64,000 nt of DNA. Source: JAIBBG01 sp040381475 (GTDB lineage Bacteria > Bacteroidota > Bacteroidia > Flavobacteriales_D > Sanyastnellaceae). The first letter of the stretch is position 1. Every line of letters begins with the position of its first letter. The stretch lies in contig JBEIHH010000003.1 of assembly GCA_040381475.1 (NCBI GenBank), positions 58,781 to 122,780 on the forward strand, read 5' to 3'. This document shows, in pieces, positions 42,445 to 53,669 of this stretch. The notes under the pieces were generated by a model that was not told the origin of the DNA, searched no databases, and saw nothing but the letters and a program-made list of their open reading frames with translations. A program made the position numbers and the translations under genes.

Positions 42445-44097
42445 ATGTCAGAAAACATAAAATATATTTTCGTTACTGGAGGTGTTACATCTTCTCTCGG
42501 AAAAGGAATAGTTTCGGCCTCTCTGGCGAAACTTCTACAGTCGCGCGGCTTCAGAGTTACAATTCAAAAGCTTGATCCATACATCAATGTGGATCCGGGT
42601 ACGCTCAATCCATATGAACACGGTGAGTGTTTTGTGACGGACGACGGAGCAGAGACAGACCTTGATCTTGGGCATTATGAGCGTTTTCTGAATGTGCCAA
42701 CGTCGCAGGCGAATAATGTCACGACCGGACGTATCTATCAAAGTGTCATTGACAAGGAGCGCCGCGGAGAATATTTGGGTAAAACTGTTCAAATCATTCC
42801 CCACATTACTGATGAGATAAAAAGGTGTATTCAGATTTTGGGTTCCAAGAGTGAATTTGATTTTGTAATTACTGAAATCGGTGGAACAGTCGGGGATATT
42901 GAATCATTGCCTTATATTGAGGCTGTTCGTCAGTTGAAATGGGAAAAGGATGATGATTGCATCGTTATTCATCTAACGTTGATTCCATATCTGAATGCTG
43001 CCGGTGAATTAAAAACGAAGCCTACGCAGCACTCGGTGAAAACATTGCTGGAGAATGGTGTACAGCCTGATATTCTCGTCTGTCGAACAGAACACCATTT
43101 GTCTCCTCAGATTAGAAATAAGATTGCGAAATTCTGCAATGTCACACCTAATGCGGTTATTGAGAGTATTGATGCTTCAACTATTTATGATGTGCCGGTT
43201 TTGATGCTTGAGGAAAAATTGGATGAAGTAGTTCTCGAAAAACTCGGTGTTAAGTCAAGGAAAAAACCGGATCTTAAGAAATGGATGGAATTTCTTGATA
43301 AACACAAACATCCGAAAGGAAAAGTGCGGATAGGCCTGATTGGTAAGTACGTTGAATTGAAAGATGCATACAAGTCGATCGCTGAATCCTTTGTGCATGC
43401 AGGGGCCGCCAATGAGGTGGAGGTTGAAATACGATGGGTTCATTCCGAGGATCTTAGTACTCGAAATGCAATTGAAAAATTGAGTGGCCTTGATGGTGTG
43501 CTCGTTGCACCCGGCTTTGGATCACGTGGCATTGATGGCAAACTCGAAGCAATCAGGTTTGTTCGTGAAAACAATATTCCATTCTTTGGTATATGTTTAG
43601 GAATGCAGATGGCAACAGTTGAATTCGCGCGCAATGTCTTAGGAATGACTGATGCGCACTCAACTGAAATGAAAGAATACACTGCTCATCCCGTGATTTC
43701 TTTGATGGCAGAGCAAAAAACAGTTGTTAACAAAGGCGGCACCATGAGGCTTGGGGCTTATCCCTGCAAACTCACGAAGAACAGTCTTGCCTCCAAGGCA
43801 TATGGTGGAGCCGAGATGATAGAAGAAAGACATCGCCATCGTTTTGAGTTCAACAATGAATACAAAGAGCAATTTGAGAAGGCTGGATTTCGCTGCACGG
43901 GAATTAATCCGGATAGCAATCTGGTTGAGATTATTGAATTGGAAAACCATCCGTTTTTCGTGGCCGCTCAATTCCATCCTGAATACCGTAGCACGGTGAT
44001 GAATCCGCATCCATTATTCGTTGCATTTGTGAAGGCTACCAAGGTGTATCATACAACGAAGCCTAAAGTCGAGGTGGAAGAAATGCAGAGCCGTTAA
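42445..44097 (+). CDS. pyrG: CTP synthase
   Basis: A 550-residue enzyme that makes CTP from UTP, ATP and glutamine. N-terminal synthetase domain with the P-loop GGVTSSLGKGIVSASL and YINVDPGTLNPYEHGE, then a class I glutamine amidotransferase domain with the nucleophile Cys384 in FFGICLGMQ and the triad partners His511 and Glu513 in FHPEYRS. Length and motifs are complete. Its TAA stop shares the tetramer TTAA with the convergent O-antigen ligase gene, so no terminator lies between the two. Confidence 0.97.
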   Translation: MSENIKYIFVTGGVTSSLGKGIVSASLAKLLQSRGFRVTIQKLDPYINVDPGTLNPYEHGECFVTDDGAETDLDLGHYERFLNVPTSQANNVTTGRIYQSVIDKERRGEYLGKTVQIIPHITDEIKRCIQILGSKSEFDFVITEIGGTVGDIESLPYIEAVRQLKWEKDDDCIVIHLTLIPYLNAAGELKTKPTQHSVKTLLENGVQPDILVCRTEHHLSPQIRNKIAKFCNVTPNAVIESIDASTIYDVPVLMLEEKLDEVVLEKLGVKSRKKPDLKKWMEFLDKHKHPKGKVRIGLIGKYVELKDAYKSIAESFVHAGAANEVEVEIRWVHSEDLSTRNAIEKLSGLDGVLVAPGFGSRGIDGKLEAIRFVRENNIPFFGICLGMQMATVEFARNVLGMTDAHSTEMKEYTAHPVISLMAEQKTVVNKGGTMRLGAYPCKLTKNSLASKAYGGAEMIEERHRHRFEFNNEYKEQFEKAGFRCTGINPDSNLVEIIELENHPFFVAAQFHPEYRSTVMNPHPLFVAFVKATKVYHTTKPKVEVEEMQSR

Positions 44098-45353
44098 ATC
44101 TGTGTTGCGTGTGAGATTAGTTCGGGTCTTTGACTCCGGGCATAAATCATACTCCAAAAACAGTAGAAAACTATTCCGGCCTGAACTTCAAGGTACGATT
44201 CGAAAAGAAAATTCAACAGGCAAATACCTATTACACACAACATGATGTTGTTGCGCATTCTTGCCATACCAATTACCTGAAAAATCATCAGCGCAGTTAA
44301 AAGTATCATGCCTGCCCAGCCATGCTCGGCTCCGGTTTGAAGAAATTGATTGTGAGCGTTCAAATTACGTCTGGCCGCATAACCTTGTCCCGTCTGCTCA
44401 TATATTTCGTTTAAGCGGTATTGGGTTTCACCAGTACCAGCCCCTAACGGATGTTCACGGATAACCTGCAAAGCTGCCGACCAGGTCACTTTTCGCAACT
44501 CGGTGCTCGACTTTGCTTCTTGTGCGGAAGTTCCTTCAGGTGAATCCGATTCAATATCCTCTACCATGGCTTCAACCCTGGCAGATGATGCAGGAAACAT
44601 GTAAGTTCCTCCGACTAGAACCAATGCGGAAACGATCCCCAATGAAAATGACCTTACACGACCGAAAGCATTGCTATATCCATATATCATTGCCAGGATC
44701 ACAACACATAAACCTGTGATAATTCCGGCTTTGGACGCAAGCAATGAAATAAAGAACGAAGTGACGATTATGAAAGTTATGTGTAGAATTTTCTGACCCA
44801 GAATCCAGTGTTTCTTCTCTGCCATAACCAGCAAAATGAAAAGTGATAAACATTGATAGGTGGCGGCATAAGTCGGATGATAATTAATGCTCAGCTCTTC
44901 ATAACTGAGATAAGCAAAGTCATTGGCATGGATTGAACGATAGCAGCCATAAATCAATGCTGAAAACGCGAAGAGTAAACATCCGTTTACAAAGGTCTTT
45001 GCAATCTTGTCGAAATTTTTTCTGCTAAGCACCGGAAGAAGCCATGCAATGATAGGGAATGCGATAAACGAGAGTTTGATTTCTACCTCCATCCTGGCAA
45101 CATCTAAATGTCCGGAACTTGCAATGCCTATTACAAGCAGTATGAAGAGGCACGCCATCAATAGCATCGAGAAATGGGTATATTTGAAATAGATGCGTTT
45201 ACGTCTTATGGCAAATACAATACAATAAATGGCTAGCAATCCTATGAATCCCGGAACATATTTCTTAAATGTGGGAATGAGGAAAGCAATAGCCATGCAA
45301 CCCCATGCATGCCAGGGAATGCCGCTGTCGTTTCGCTCATTGTGTTTACTCAT
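44094..45353 (-). CDS. O-antigen ligase / Wzy-family membrane protein
   Basis: A 419-residue integral membrane protein with about ten to twelve transmembrane helices and one large periplasmic loop (about residues 255-335) with the conserved region REHPLGAGTGETQYRLNE and NAHNQFLQTGAEHGW; the histidine in AHNQFL is typical of WaaL/Wzy polymerase/ligase proteins. It either joins O-polysaccharide to lipid A-core or polymerises repeats. It is the last gene of elaA-dinB-wzy, its ATG overlapping the DinB-like gene by 4 nt. The pairing with two cytosolic enzymes is not a known polysaccharide cluster, so the substrate is open. Confidence 0.87.
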   Translation of the reverse strand: MSKHNERNDSGIPWHAWGCMAIAFLIPTFKKYVPGFIGLLAIYCIVFAIRRKRIYFKYTHFSMLLMACLFILLVIGIASSGHLDVARMEVEIKLSFIAFPIIAWLLPVLSRKNFDKIAKTFVNGCLLFAFSALIYGCYRSIHANDFAYLSYEELSINYHPTYAATYQCLSLFILLVMAEKKHWILGQKILHITFIIVTSFFISLLASKAGIITGLCVVILAMIYGYSNAFGRVRSFSLGIVSALVLVGGTYMFPASSARVEAMVEDIESDSPEGTSAQEAKSSTELRKVTWSAALQVIREHPLGAGTGETQYRLNEIYEQTGQGYAARRNLNAHNQFLQTGAEHGWAGMILLTALMIFQVIGMARMRNNIMLCVIGICLLNFLFESYLEVQAGIVFYCFWSMIYARSQRPELISHATQI

Positions 45354-45886
45354 TTTGTAGCTGCCGCAATTCTTTCTATTTGTGGAATATGATGCCTCAA
45401 ATGCAGGTTCAGAAAATCCAATGTCTGGGAGATATTCAACATCCCGGCGGCCGGTTGTTTGAACAATAATCTGTCATAGTGATCAGGACCTATTGCATCA
45501 ACGAAGTTTCGCAGCTTCATACGAAGGGTTGCCCATTTTGGCTCAATTTCCTCAGCAGTCATTGAGTTTGCCGGTGGAGGCAAAATAGACGGCGCCGCAT
45601 ATTTTTCATCACTGGATAGACGAGTGTTGAGTTTAGCACTATTTGCTTTTTGCTCATCACCGGTTATTTCAAGCGATTCCCAGCCGCCTGAGGTTTTTTT
45701 CATCATATAGGCAAGTGTTCCGCCTTCCGATGAAAGCAGGTGCTCTATAACCTGCACTGCACTCCATGAGTTGTCTTCCGGTTGTTGATGCCAGTTGTGA
45801 GTTGGTATTTGCCTCATCTGTTCCAGAAACTCGCTTTTTGATTCTTCCAGAGCATGAAACTTCTTAGTTATTTCTTCTTTGTTCAT
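45350..45886 (-). CDS. DinB family protein
   Basis: A 178-residue four-helix-bundle protein of the DinB/YfiT type: the region HNWHQQPEDNSWSAVQVIEHLLSSEG (about residues 28-54) with a metal-ligand histidine in the second helix, and LNLHLRHHIPQIERI at the C-terminus with further histidines. This family includes thiol-dependent metalloenzymes such as bacillithiol transferases, and many of unknown role. ATG overlaps the ElaA stop by 4 nt and its stop overlaps the wzy start by 4 nt, so the three are tightly coupled. Substrate unknown. Confidence 0.87.
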   Translation of the reverse strand: MNKEEITKKFHALEESKSEFLEQMRQIPTHNWHQQPEDNSWSAVQVIEHLLSSEGGTLAYMMKKTSGGWESLEITGDEQKANSAKLNTRLSSDEKYAAPSILPPPANSMTAEEIEPKWATLRMKLRNFVDAIGPDHYDRLLFKQPAAGMLNISQTLDFLNLHLRHHIPQIERIAAATK

Positions 45887-46341
45887 TGTTCGTTTGTTTT
45901 ATAAAGCATTTCAACGTGCGGAATATTGTCTTCAGTATACTCATCGCTGACCACGACAAATCCAAAGCTCTCGTAAAATTTAATCAGGTACGATTGCGCA
46001 GAAATTCTTACGGAAGCTATTGCATGTTGTCTGAAATAATCCATTGCTTTCTGCATGAGTATTCTACCAATCCCTATATTTCTTACCCGCTCATCAGTTA
46101 CTACCCTGCCGATTGACCACTCCTCATAAGATACTTCAGGCATAACCAGGCGAAGACAAGCCATACACTCGCCCTGTTCATCGGTAGCAAAGAGATGCAG
46201 ACTTTTGAAGTCCTTGCCATCTGCATCCTGATAAGGACAATTTTGCTCGATCACAAATACTCTGATTCGCAGCGCCAGCAGCTGATATAGCTCCTCTGTG
46301 GTGAGTTCATTCCAGTCTTTCAGCTTCCATTGGAGATTCAT
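45883..46341 (-). CDS. elaA: ElaA-like GNAT acetyltransferase
   Basis: A 152-residue N-acetyltransferase. The N-terminus WKLKDWNELTTEELYQLLALRIRVFVIEQNCPYQD is characteristic of ElaA, and the acetyl-CoA loop is VRNIGIGRILMQKAMDYF (pattern Q/RxxGxG/A). The late motif AQSYLIKFYESFGFVVVSDEY is also typical. The acceptor is unknown. First gene of the elaA-dinB-wzy operon; a -7 box ends 4 nt before its ATG. Confidence 0.92.
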   Translation of the reverse strand: MNLQWKLKDWNELTTEELYQLLALRIRVFVIEQNCPYQDADGKDFKSLHLFATDEQGECMACLRLVMPEVSYEEWSIGRVVTDERVRNIGIGRILMQKAMDYFRQHAIASVRISAQSYLIKFYESFGFVVVSDEYTEDNIPHVEMLYKTNEQ

Positions 46342-46345
46342 GTAG

Positions 46346-46353
46346 CGAAGATA
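46346..46353 (-). promoter_or_regulatory. -7 promoter box of the elaA operon
   Basis: Minus strand TATCTTCG, one base from TAnnTTTG, ending 4 nt before the ATG at 46341. The spacer upstream is filled by the overlapping palindromes at 46353-46375. Confidence 0.45.
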
Positions 46354-46375
46354 TACGATCGTATTGTGACAATAC
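46353..46375. repeat. two overlapping palindromes between elaA and uup
   Basis: ATACGATCGTAT (46353-46364), a perfect 12-bp palindrome, overlaps GTATTG-TGA-CAATAC (46361-46375), a perfect 6-bp inverted repeat with a 3-nt centre. They lie between divergent genes, in the spacer of the elaA promoter, and could be operator sites. No regulator gene is adjacent. Confidence 0.45.
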
Positions 46376-46396
46376 CCAACGATATTTGCAATCGTT

Positions 46397-48247
<1,851 letters not shown>

Positions 48248-48265
<18 letters not shown>

Positions 48266-49723
48266 TGACGAGGAACTGATTAGCCACAATCCTGTGAACG
48301 TAATCAAGCCATTAATCGCCAGCATTTCGAAACCGAATTTGTAGCCATGGAATAAGGTCGTGCTGTTTTTATCAATCACAAAACATATGGCAGGGGCTAT
48401 CAGACAAATGAGATACGAGTATTTGTCTTGGAGTACTCTTTTTGTTGCGATACCAAATGCAAAAAGTCCAAGCAATGGCCCGTATGTATATCCGGCGATA
48501 TCAAGCAGGATGGTTACAATTTCTTTGTTGTTAATCCATTTAAAGAACATAACCAGTACCAGAAATACAGCGCTGAAAGCAAGGTGTACTTTTTTTCTCT
48601 TGGCGGCGCGTTGCTCCTCATTCAGTTTCGAATCACGGCTGGTTCCCAGTATGTCGATGCAGAATGAAGCAGTGAGAGCTGTAATTGCTCCGTCTGCCGA
48701 TGGGAATAATGCAGATATTAATCCGACAATGAATATTATTCCGATAACAGGAGGCAAATAATTCATGGCAATGGTTGGAAACAAATCATCACCGATGAGC
48801 GCTGGTTGTTTCGTAGCTGCATACATATAAAGCAATCCTCCAAGCATCAGAAAAAGAAAGTTGACAGCCACCATAATCGCACTGAACGTTATCATGTTTT
48901 TCTGGGAGTCTTTTAGAGTTCTCACACTGATGTTTTTCTGCATCATTTCCTGATCAAGTCCTGTCATTGCAATGGTGATAAAAGCACCGCCTATGATTTG
49001 CTTGAGGAAGAATCTTTTGTCGTTGACATCAAAATTGAATATCTGTGTGTATCCTGATTCGCTCAACTTCGACATTGTTCCATCAATTGTATTGATGATA
49101 GAACTTGAGAGGAGATCAAATTCACTCATCACATATCCGGCACAAACAACCAATGCCAGAAGCATGAAGAAGGTTTGAAGAGTATCAGTCCATACGATTG
49201 TTTTAACTCCGCCTTTGAACGTATACAACAATATCATGATCAAAATGATTACGGCGGTCGTCCAGAATGGAATGCCCATGTTATTGAAAACGAATGTCTG
49301 AAGCACTTTTATAACCAGATAAAGACGAAGCGTTGCGCCTAACGTTCTGGAAACAATGAATAGCAGCGCTCCGGTTTTGTATGCTGTCATGCCGAACCGA
49401 TGCTGCAGATAGGTGTAGATGGAAGTTAGATTGTACCGGTAATAAAGTGGCAGCAGAATATATGCAACTGCAAAGTATCCGATGAAATATCCTATCACAA
49501 CCTGAAAATAGTTGAAGTGTCCTGATCCCACTGTGCCGGGCACTGAAACGAATGTGACACCGGAAAGGGAGGTGCCGACCATGCCAAAGGCAACGATAAA
49601 CCAAGGAGCAGATTTATTGGCCTGAAAAAAACTTTGATTGTCTGCTTTTCTCGACGTGAACCATGAGATCACTAATAGTGTCAAAAAGTAGGCAAGCAGA
49701 ATGGCAAGTATGGTAAAACTCAT
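48248..49723 (-). CDS. sodium:solute symporter (SSS family)
   Basis: A 491-residue membrane protein with about 13 transmembrane helices. Motifs of the SSS family: SLSGVTFVSVPG near residue 55, GYFIGYFAVAYILLP, and FPSADGAITALTASFCIDI around 340-360, which contains sodium-site residues. Substrate unknown; this architecture is shared by transporters of sugars, amino acids and vitamins. A -7 box lies 54 nt upstream. The C-terminus overlaps uup by 18 nt on the opposite strand. Confidence 0.92.
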
Positions 49724-49777
49724 TGAGCCAAATAAGTGGTTAATATGCCAGGTGAAACCAAGGCTACAATGACTTAT

Positions 49778-49785
49778 CTAAAGTA
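49778..49785 (-). promoter_or_regulatory. -7 promoter box of the symporter gene
   Basis: Minus strand TACTTTAG, one mismatch from TAnnTTTG, 54 nt before the ATG at 49723. Confidence 0.35.
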
Positions 49786-49812
49786 AAATGTGGAGAAATT
49801 CGCAATGGATGC

Positions 49813-50526
49813 TCACTGTGCGATTAGGTTGTGGATACTGTTTTTCCAGACCACATAACCGGCATCGCTCAAATGAAGTCCGTCATACGTCAATTCGTTT
49901 TTAAGATTTCCATTCTCATCTGTAAATGAGTCGTACATGTCAACGAATTCAAGTTTCCTCTCCTCACAAAGAGTTTTCAGATATTGATTAAGCTCACTCA
50001 CTTTTTGTAGAATCAGTTGATTGCTTGCCTCACTTCCTCCCATCATAGAAGTAGGTAAATTACTTTGAACACAGATGAAAGTCTCAGGACATTCGGCTTG
50101 CAGGATTTCAAGAATTCTGGCATACTGCGATTTTATTCTGGCCATGTCATTCTCCTTCAGTATGTCGTTAATACCAATCATGATGAAAATGCTTTTGGGT
50201 TGCAGTTTGATTGCATACTTCAATCGGTTGATTACTCCTGATGTGAAATCACCTCCAATTCCCATATTCACAAGGTTTTCGCTTTGAAGATGACGTTTCA
50301 GATCGAATCCTTCGGTCATACTGTCGCCGATGAATACTTTGGCTGTGAGTGGTGGGTAGTTCAGTTTTTTATAGGTTTTAACATGATCCCTCCAGATGGG
50401 AAGTTTGTAGTATTCTTCTTCAGTGGACCAGCTGTAGTTCTTTTTTGAACAACCGGTCATTCCGATTCCCAGCAAGGCCGTCAATACGCAAAACAGATGC
50501 ATGATCTTTTTCCGGAGAAATTTCAT
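49813..50526 (-). CDS. SGNH/GDSL-type lipoprotein hydrolase
   Basis: A 237-residue lipoprotein: hydrophobic signal with lipobox GMTGC (Cys about residue 26). SGNH blocks in order: VFIGDSMTEGFD (catalytic Ser), VNMGIGGDFTSGV (Gly), IMIGINDILKE (Asn), and DGLHLSDAGYVVWK (Asp-x-x-His). It should hydrolyse esters such as acyl or acetyl groups on lipids or polysaccharides at the envelope. It is divergent from ridA, with 49 nt between the two starts. No neighbour identifies the substrate. Confidence 0.9.
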   Translation of the reverse strand: MKFLRKKIMHLFCVLTALLGIGMTGCSKKNYSWSTEEEYYKLPIWRDHVKTYKKLNYPPLTAKVFIGDSMTEGFDLKRHLQSENLVNMGIGGDFTSGVINRLKYAIKLQPKSIFIMIGINDILKENDMARIKSQYARILEILQAECPETFICVQSNLPTSMMGGSEASNQLILQKVSELNQYLKTLCEERKLEFVDMYDSFTDENGNLKNELTYDGLHLSDAGYVVWKNSIHNLIAQ

Positions 50527-50575
50527 GTGGCAATTTTCATTGAATTGTCTGAATTTTGAAAAAAAACAATTGCAT

Positions 50576-50959
50576 ATGAGGGAAAATATTTCAGATGGCG
50601 CTCCCTGGGAAGCTTTGGTTGGCTATTCAAGGGCCGTTAAAATTGGCGGAGTTCTGGAAATTTCAGGAACTACGTCCGTCGTTGATGGCCGTATTGTCAA
50701 CACAGGAGATGCAGCCGGTCAGACCAGGGTCATTCTTGAAAAAATTGGTCATGCGCTAAAGCTAGCCGGAATGGGATTATCGGATGTCGTTCGCACGAGA
50801 ATTTATGTCACCGATATCTCTTGCTGGCAGCAAATTGGTGAAGTACACCTTGAATTTTTTGGTGATATCCGGCCAGCAACCACAATGGTTGAAGTCAGAA
50901 AACTAATAGATGATGATTTGCTCGTAGAAATTGAGGCGTCAGCAGTTCAAAGCAAGTAA
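50576..50959 (+). CDS. ridA: RidA family enamine/imine deaminase-like protein
   Basis: A 127-residue protein of the YjgF/YER057c/UK114 family, forming trimers that hydrolyse reactive enamines and imines. Conserved parts: YSRAVKIGGVLEISGTT near the N-terminus, GQTRVILEKIGHALKLAGMGLSDVVRTRIYVTD with the Arg that binds the carboxylate of the substrate, and RPATTMVEVRKLIDDDLLVEIEASA with the near-terminal glutamate. The ATG at 50576 gives the usual length; the frame extends upstream to 50501, overlapping the divergent hydrolase gene. recR follows closely (9 nt). Confidence 0.92.
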   Translation: MRENISDGAPWEALVGYSRAVKIGGVLEISGTTSVVDGRIVNTGDAAGQTRVILEKIGHALKLAGMGLSDVVRTRIYVTDISCWQQIGEVHLEFFGDIRPATTMVEVRKLIDDDLLVEIEASAVQSK

Positions 50960-50964
50960 TTTTG
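50957..50964 (+). promoter_or_regulatory. -7 promoter box of recR
   Basis: TAATTTTG is an exact TAnnTTTG match that overlaps the ridA stop codon and ends 4 nt before the GTG start of recR, predicting a leaderless transcript from the recR promoter in addition to read-through from ridA. Confidence 0.4.
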
Positions 50965-50968
50965 CGTT

Positions 50969-51586
50969 GTGAATATTCCCTCCAAATACATTGAACTGGC
51001 AGTTGATCAGGTAAGTTCACTTCCCGGAATTGGAAGAAAAACTGCTCTTCGGCTGGTGCTTGAGCTTCTGAAAAGAAAACCTGAAGATATCCAGAAGTTC
51101 ACTTCGGCGATCAACGAAATGAAGGAGAATACCCGGCTGTGCGAAACCTGTCACAACCTTTCTGATGAACGTATTTGCAGTGTCTGTTCTTCTCCGTACC
51201 GCGATGGTTCGGTAATTTGTGTTGTGGCTGATATACGAGATGTGATGGCGATAGAAAGTACCAGTCAGTTTCAGGGCAAGTACCATGTTTTGGGTGGAAT
51301 AATCTCGCCAATGGATGGTATTGGTCCGTCTGATTTATTCATAGAAAGTTTGGTGCAAAGGGTTTCTCAAGGCGATATCAGTGAAATCATTCTGGCGCTG
51401 AATGCCACCATGGAAGGAGAAACCACAAGTTTTTATCTGTTTAGAAAACTTGCTGTTCACAATGTAAAAATTACTGCGATTGCCAGAGGGGTTGCTGTTG
51501 GAGGTGAACTTGAGTATACGGATGAAGTAACCCTTGGTCGCAGCATTCAGCTGCGAACACCCTACGAAGTATCACTCAAACGCTGA
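50969..51586 (+). CDS. recR: recombination mediator protein RecR
   Basis: A 205-residue protein that with RecF/RecO loads RecA at single-strand gaps. N-terminal HhH region (VSSLPGIGRKTALRLVLELL), C4 zinc finger (CETCHNLSDERICSVC), TOPRIM domain (VICVVADIRDVMAIES through EIILALNATMEGETT) and the C-terminal Walker-B-like end (ARGVAVGGELEYTDEVTLGRSIQLR). It starts at GTG 50969. Complete length for the family (about 200). A glycosyltransferase gene follows after 34 nt. Confidence 0.95.
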   Translation: MNIPSKYIELAVDQVSSLPGIGRKTALRLVLELLKRKPEDIQKFTSAINEMKENTRLCETCHNLSDERICSVCSSPYRDGSVICVVADIRDVMAIESTSQFQGKYHVLGGIISPMDGIGPSDLFIESLVQRVSQGDISEIILALNATMEGETTSFYLFRKLAVHNVKITAIARGVAVGGELEYTDEVTLGRSIQLRTPYEVSLKR

Positions 51587-51620
51587 AAATGAAGTTACAT
51601 TAACTTGCGGCCTCGCGATT

Positions 51621-53558
51621 ATGAAGCTTTCTGTTGTCATTGTCAATTATAATGTCCGGTATTTTCTGGAACAATGTCTGCTTTCCGTAGAAAAGGCAAT
51701 GAACGGGTTGGATGTGGAAGTATTGGTCGTGGACAATAACTCGGTGGACGGGTCAGTGGCTATGGTTGAATCACGATTCCCCTGGGTAAGACTTATTGCC
51801 AACAAAGAGAATACCGGATTCTCCAAAGCCAACAATCAGGCGATGCGCATCGCCGGTGGTGAATATATATTGCTGCTTAACCCTGATACCGTTGTAGAAG
51901 AAGATACATTCAGAAAAGTAATCGTCTTTATGGACGAACATCCTGATGCCGGTGGACTCGGTGTTAAAATGGTTGACGGAAAGGGCATTTTTCTTCCGGA
52001 ATCAAAACGTGGATTACCTACGCCAGCCGTTTCCTTCTACAAAATATTTGGCATATCCCGATTGTTTCCGAAGTCTGAAATATTCAACCGATACCACCTG
52101 GGACATTTAAGCAAAAATGAGGTGCATGAAATCGAAATACTATCCGGAGCATTTATGCTGATGCGGAAAAAAACACTCGATCAGGTTGGTTTGCTGGATG
52201 AAGCTTTTTTTATGTATGGCGAGGATATCGATTTGTCATGGAGGATAATTCAGGGTGGGTGGAAAAATTATTATTTCCCCCATACCTCCATTATTCATTA
52301 CAAAGGAGAAAGCACAAAAAAGGGAAGCCTGAATTACGTGTTCGTTTTTTACAATGCAATGGTCATTTTCGCCAGAAAGCACTTTTCATTAAAGCATGCT
52401 GCATTGTTTTCATTTTTCATTCATACTGCTATTTGGTTGAGGGCATTGGTTGCAGTGCTCAACAGGTTTGTCCGTAAAATGATCTTACCATTGATGGACG
52501 CTGCGTTAGTCCTCATCGGATTGTTCCTGATCAAAAATTTCTATGCTTCTGCACAGCATAAAATTTACGACGATTCTCTTGTAACCTATTCTTTCATCGT
52601 AAATGTCATTATCTGGGTTTTATCCTGTTGGATAGGTGGCGCTTATGATAAACCTTTTAAACCCCAGAGAGTTTTCAAACCGGTTCTTATTGGTTCGGCT
52701 GTGATACTGATTGGATATTCTTTGCTGCCTGAATCGATGCGTTTCTCAAGGGCAATCATCTTGTTAGGCGCAGGTATTGCTTTGCTGGCATTTTTTCTCA
52801 GCAGATTGATCGTTAACCTGATTTCATCAGGACGTGCAGGCTTCAGTGATGCAGGCCCGAAACGTATTGCCATTGTTGGCAAACCCGAAGAAGTCGAACG
52901 TGTAGTCAGACTACTCTCACAGTTGCAACAACAACCATCCTTTGCGGCGAGCATTGCCCCGGACAACTCTGCAGTCACCGGATATACTGGTACAGTCGCT
53001 CAGCTAAGCGAAATCGTCAGAGTGCATAACATTGAGCAGGTAATATTTTGTGCCCGTGATCTTACTTCTTCAGACATCATATCGAACATGAGCTCGATCG
53101 CGGAACAGGAAATCGAATTCAAGATTGCTCCGCCGGAAAGCTTATACATCATAGGTTCTGGTAGCATTGAAACAAGTGCTGATGCTTTTATGCTCGATGT
53201 AAATTCAGTTTCGTTACCACATAACAAAAGATTGAAGAGGATTTTTGATGTGCTATTCTCAATCTGTGCGCTTGGCTTATTTCCCTTTTTATTATTTGTA
53301 GTAAATCAACCAATAGGACTATTGAAGAATATCGTATTCGTCCTTATTGGCAAAAAAACCTGGGTTGGTTATTCTCCGGTCCATAAGGGAAATAACGGCT
53401 TACCAAAACTCAAGCCCGGGGTTGTGTGGCCTTCTATCAGACAAGACACAAGTCAAAATGACAATAGCAGAAAAATGGATGTTTTGTACGCAAAAGATTA
53501 TAGATTCATGCTGGATTTGAGCCTGGTTTATAAGGCAAGACGGTTTCTTGGAAACTGA
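51621..53558 (+). CDS. GT2 glycosyltransferase fused to a sugar-transferase-like membrane region
   Basis: A 645-residue protein. N-terminal family 2 glycosyltransferase domain (residues 1-about 270: MKLSVVIVNYN, VLVVDNNSVDGS, the NPDT metal site, and GEDIDLSWR acceptor-site motif of rhamnosyltransferase-like enzymes). Then several transmembrane helices (about 290-410), a Rossmann-like segment (PKRIAIVGKPEEVERVVRLL through IEQVIFCARDL), and a C-terminal region that starts like a polyprenyl-phosphate sugar transferase (NKRLKRIFDVLFSICALGLFP) but lacks its catalytic acidic motif; it keeps only WVGY and LPKLKPGV. The second half thus resembles a WcaJ-type transferase that has lost its active site and now may serve as a membrane anchor. 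The ATG at 51621 starts the GT2 domain exactly; the longer frame is inside recR. Confidence 0.85.
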   Translation: MKLSVVIVNYNVRYFLEQCLLSVEKAMNGLDVEVLVVDNNSVDGSVAMVESRFPWVRLIANKENTGFSKANNQAMRIAGGEYILLLNPDTVVEEDTFRKVIVFMDEHPDAGGLGVKMVDGKGIFLPESKRGLPTPAVSFYKIFGISRLFPKSEIFNRYHLGHLSKNEVHEIEILSGAFMLMRKKTLDQVGLLDEAFFMYGEDIDLSWRIIQGGWKNYYFPHTSIIHYKGESTKKGSLNYVFVFYNAMVIFARKHFSLKHAALFSFFIHTAIWLRALVAVLNRFVRKMILPLMDAALVLIGLFLIKNFYASAQHKIYDDSLVTYSFIVNVIIWVLSCWIGGAYDKPFKPQRVFKPVLIGSAVILIGYSLLPESMRFSRAIILLGAGIALLAFFLSRLIVNLISSGRAGFSDAGPKRIAIVGKPEEVERVVRLLSQLQQQPSFAASIAPDNSAVTGYTGTVAQLSEIVRVHNIEQVIFCARDLTSSDIISNMSSIAEQEIEFKIAPPESLYIIGSGSIETSADAFMLDVNSVSLPHNKRLKRIFDVLFSICALGLFPFLLFVVNQPIGLLKNIVFVLIGKKTWVGYSPVHKGNNGLPKLKPGVVWPSIRQDTSQNDNSRKMDVLYAKDYRFMLDLSLVYKARRFLGN

Positions 53559-53669
53559 AATGAATGATCATTCAGCGGTATTTTGTGTTGGCTGAAAAAT
53601 TCTTTTTGCATTCTTGTGGAAAGTGTAAAAAAATACACACATCTTAGCATCACCTTAACTAATCTTATT

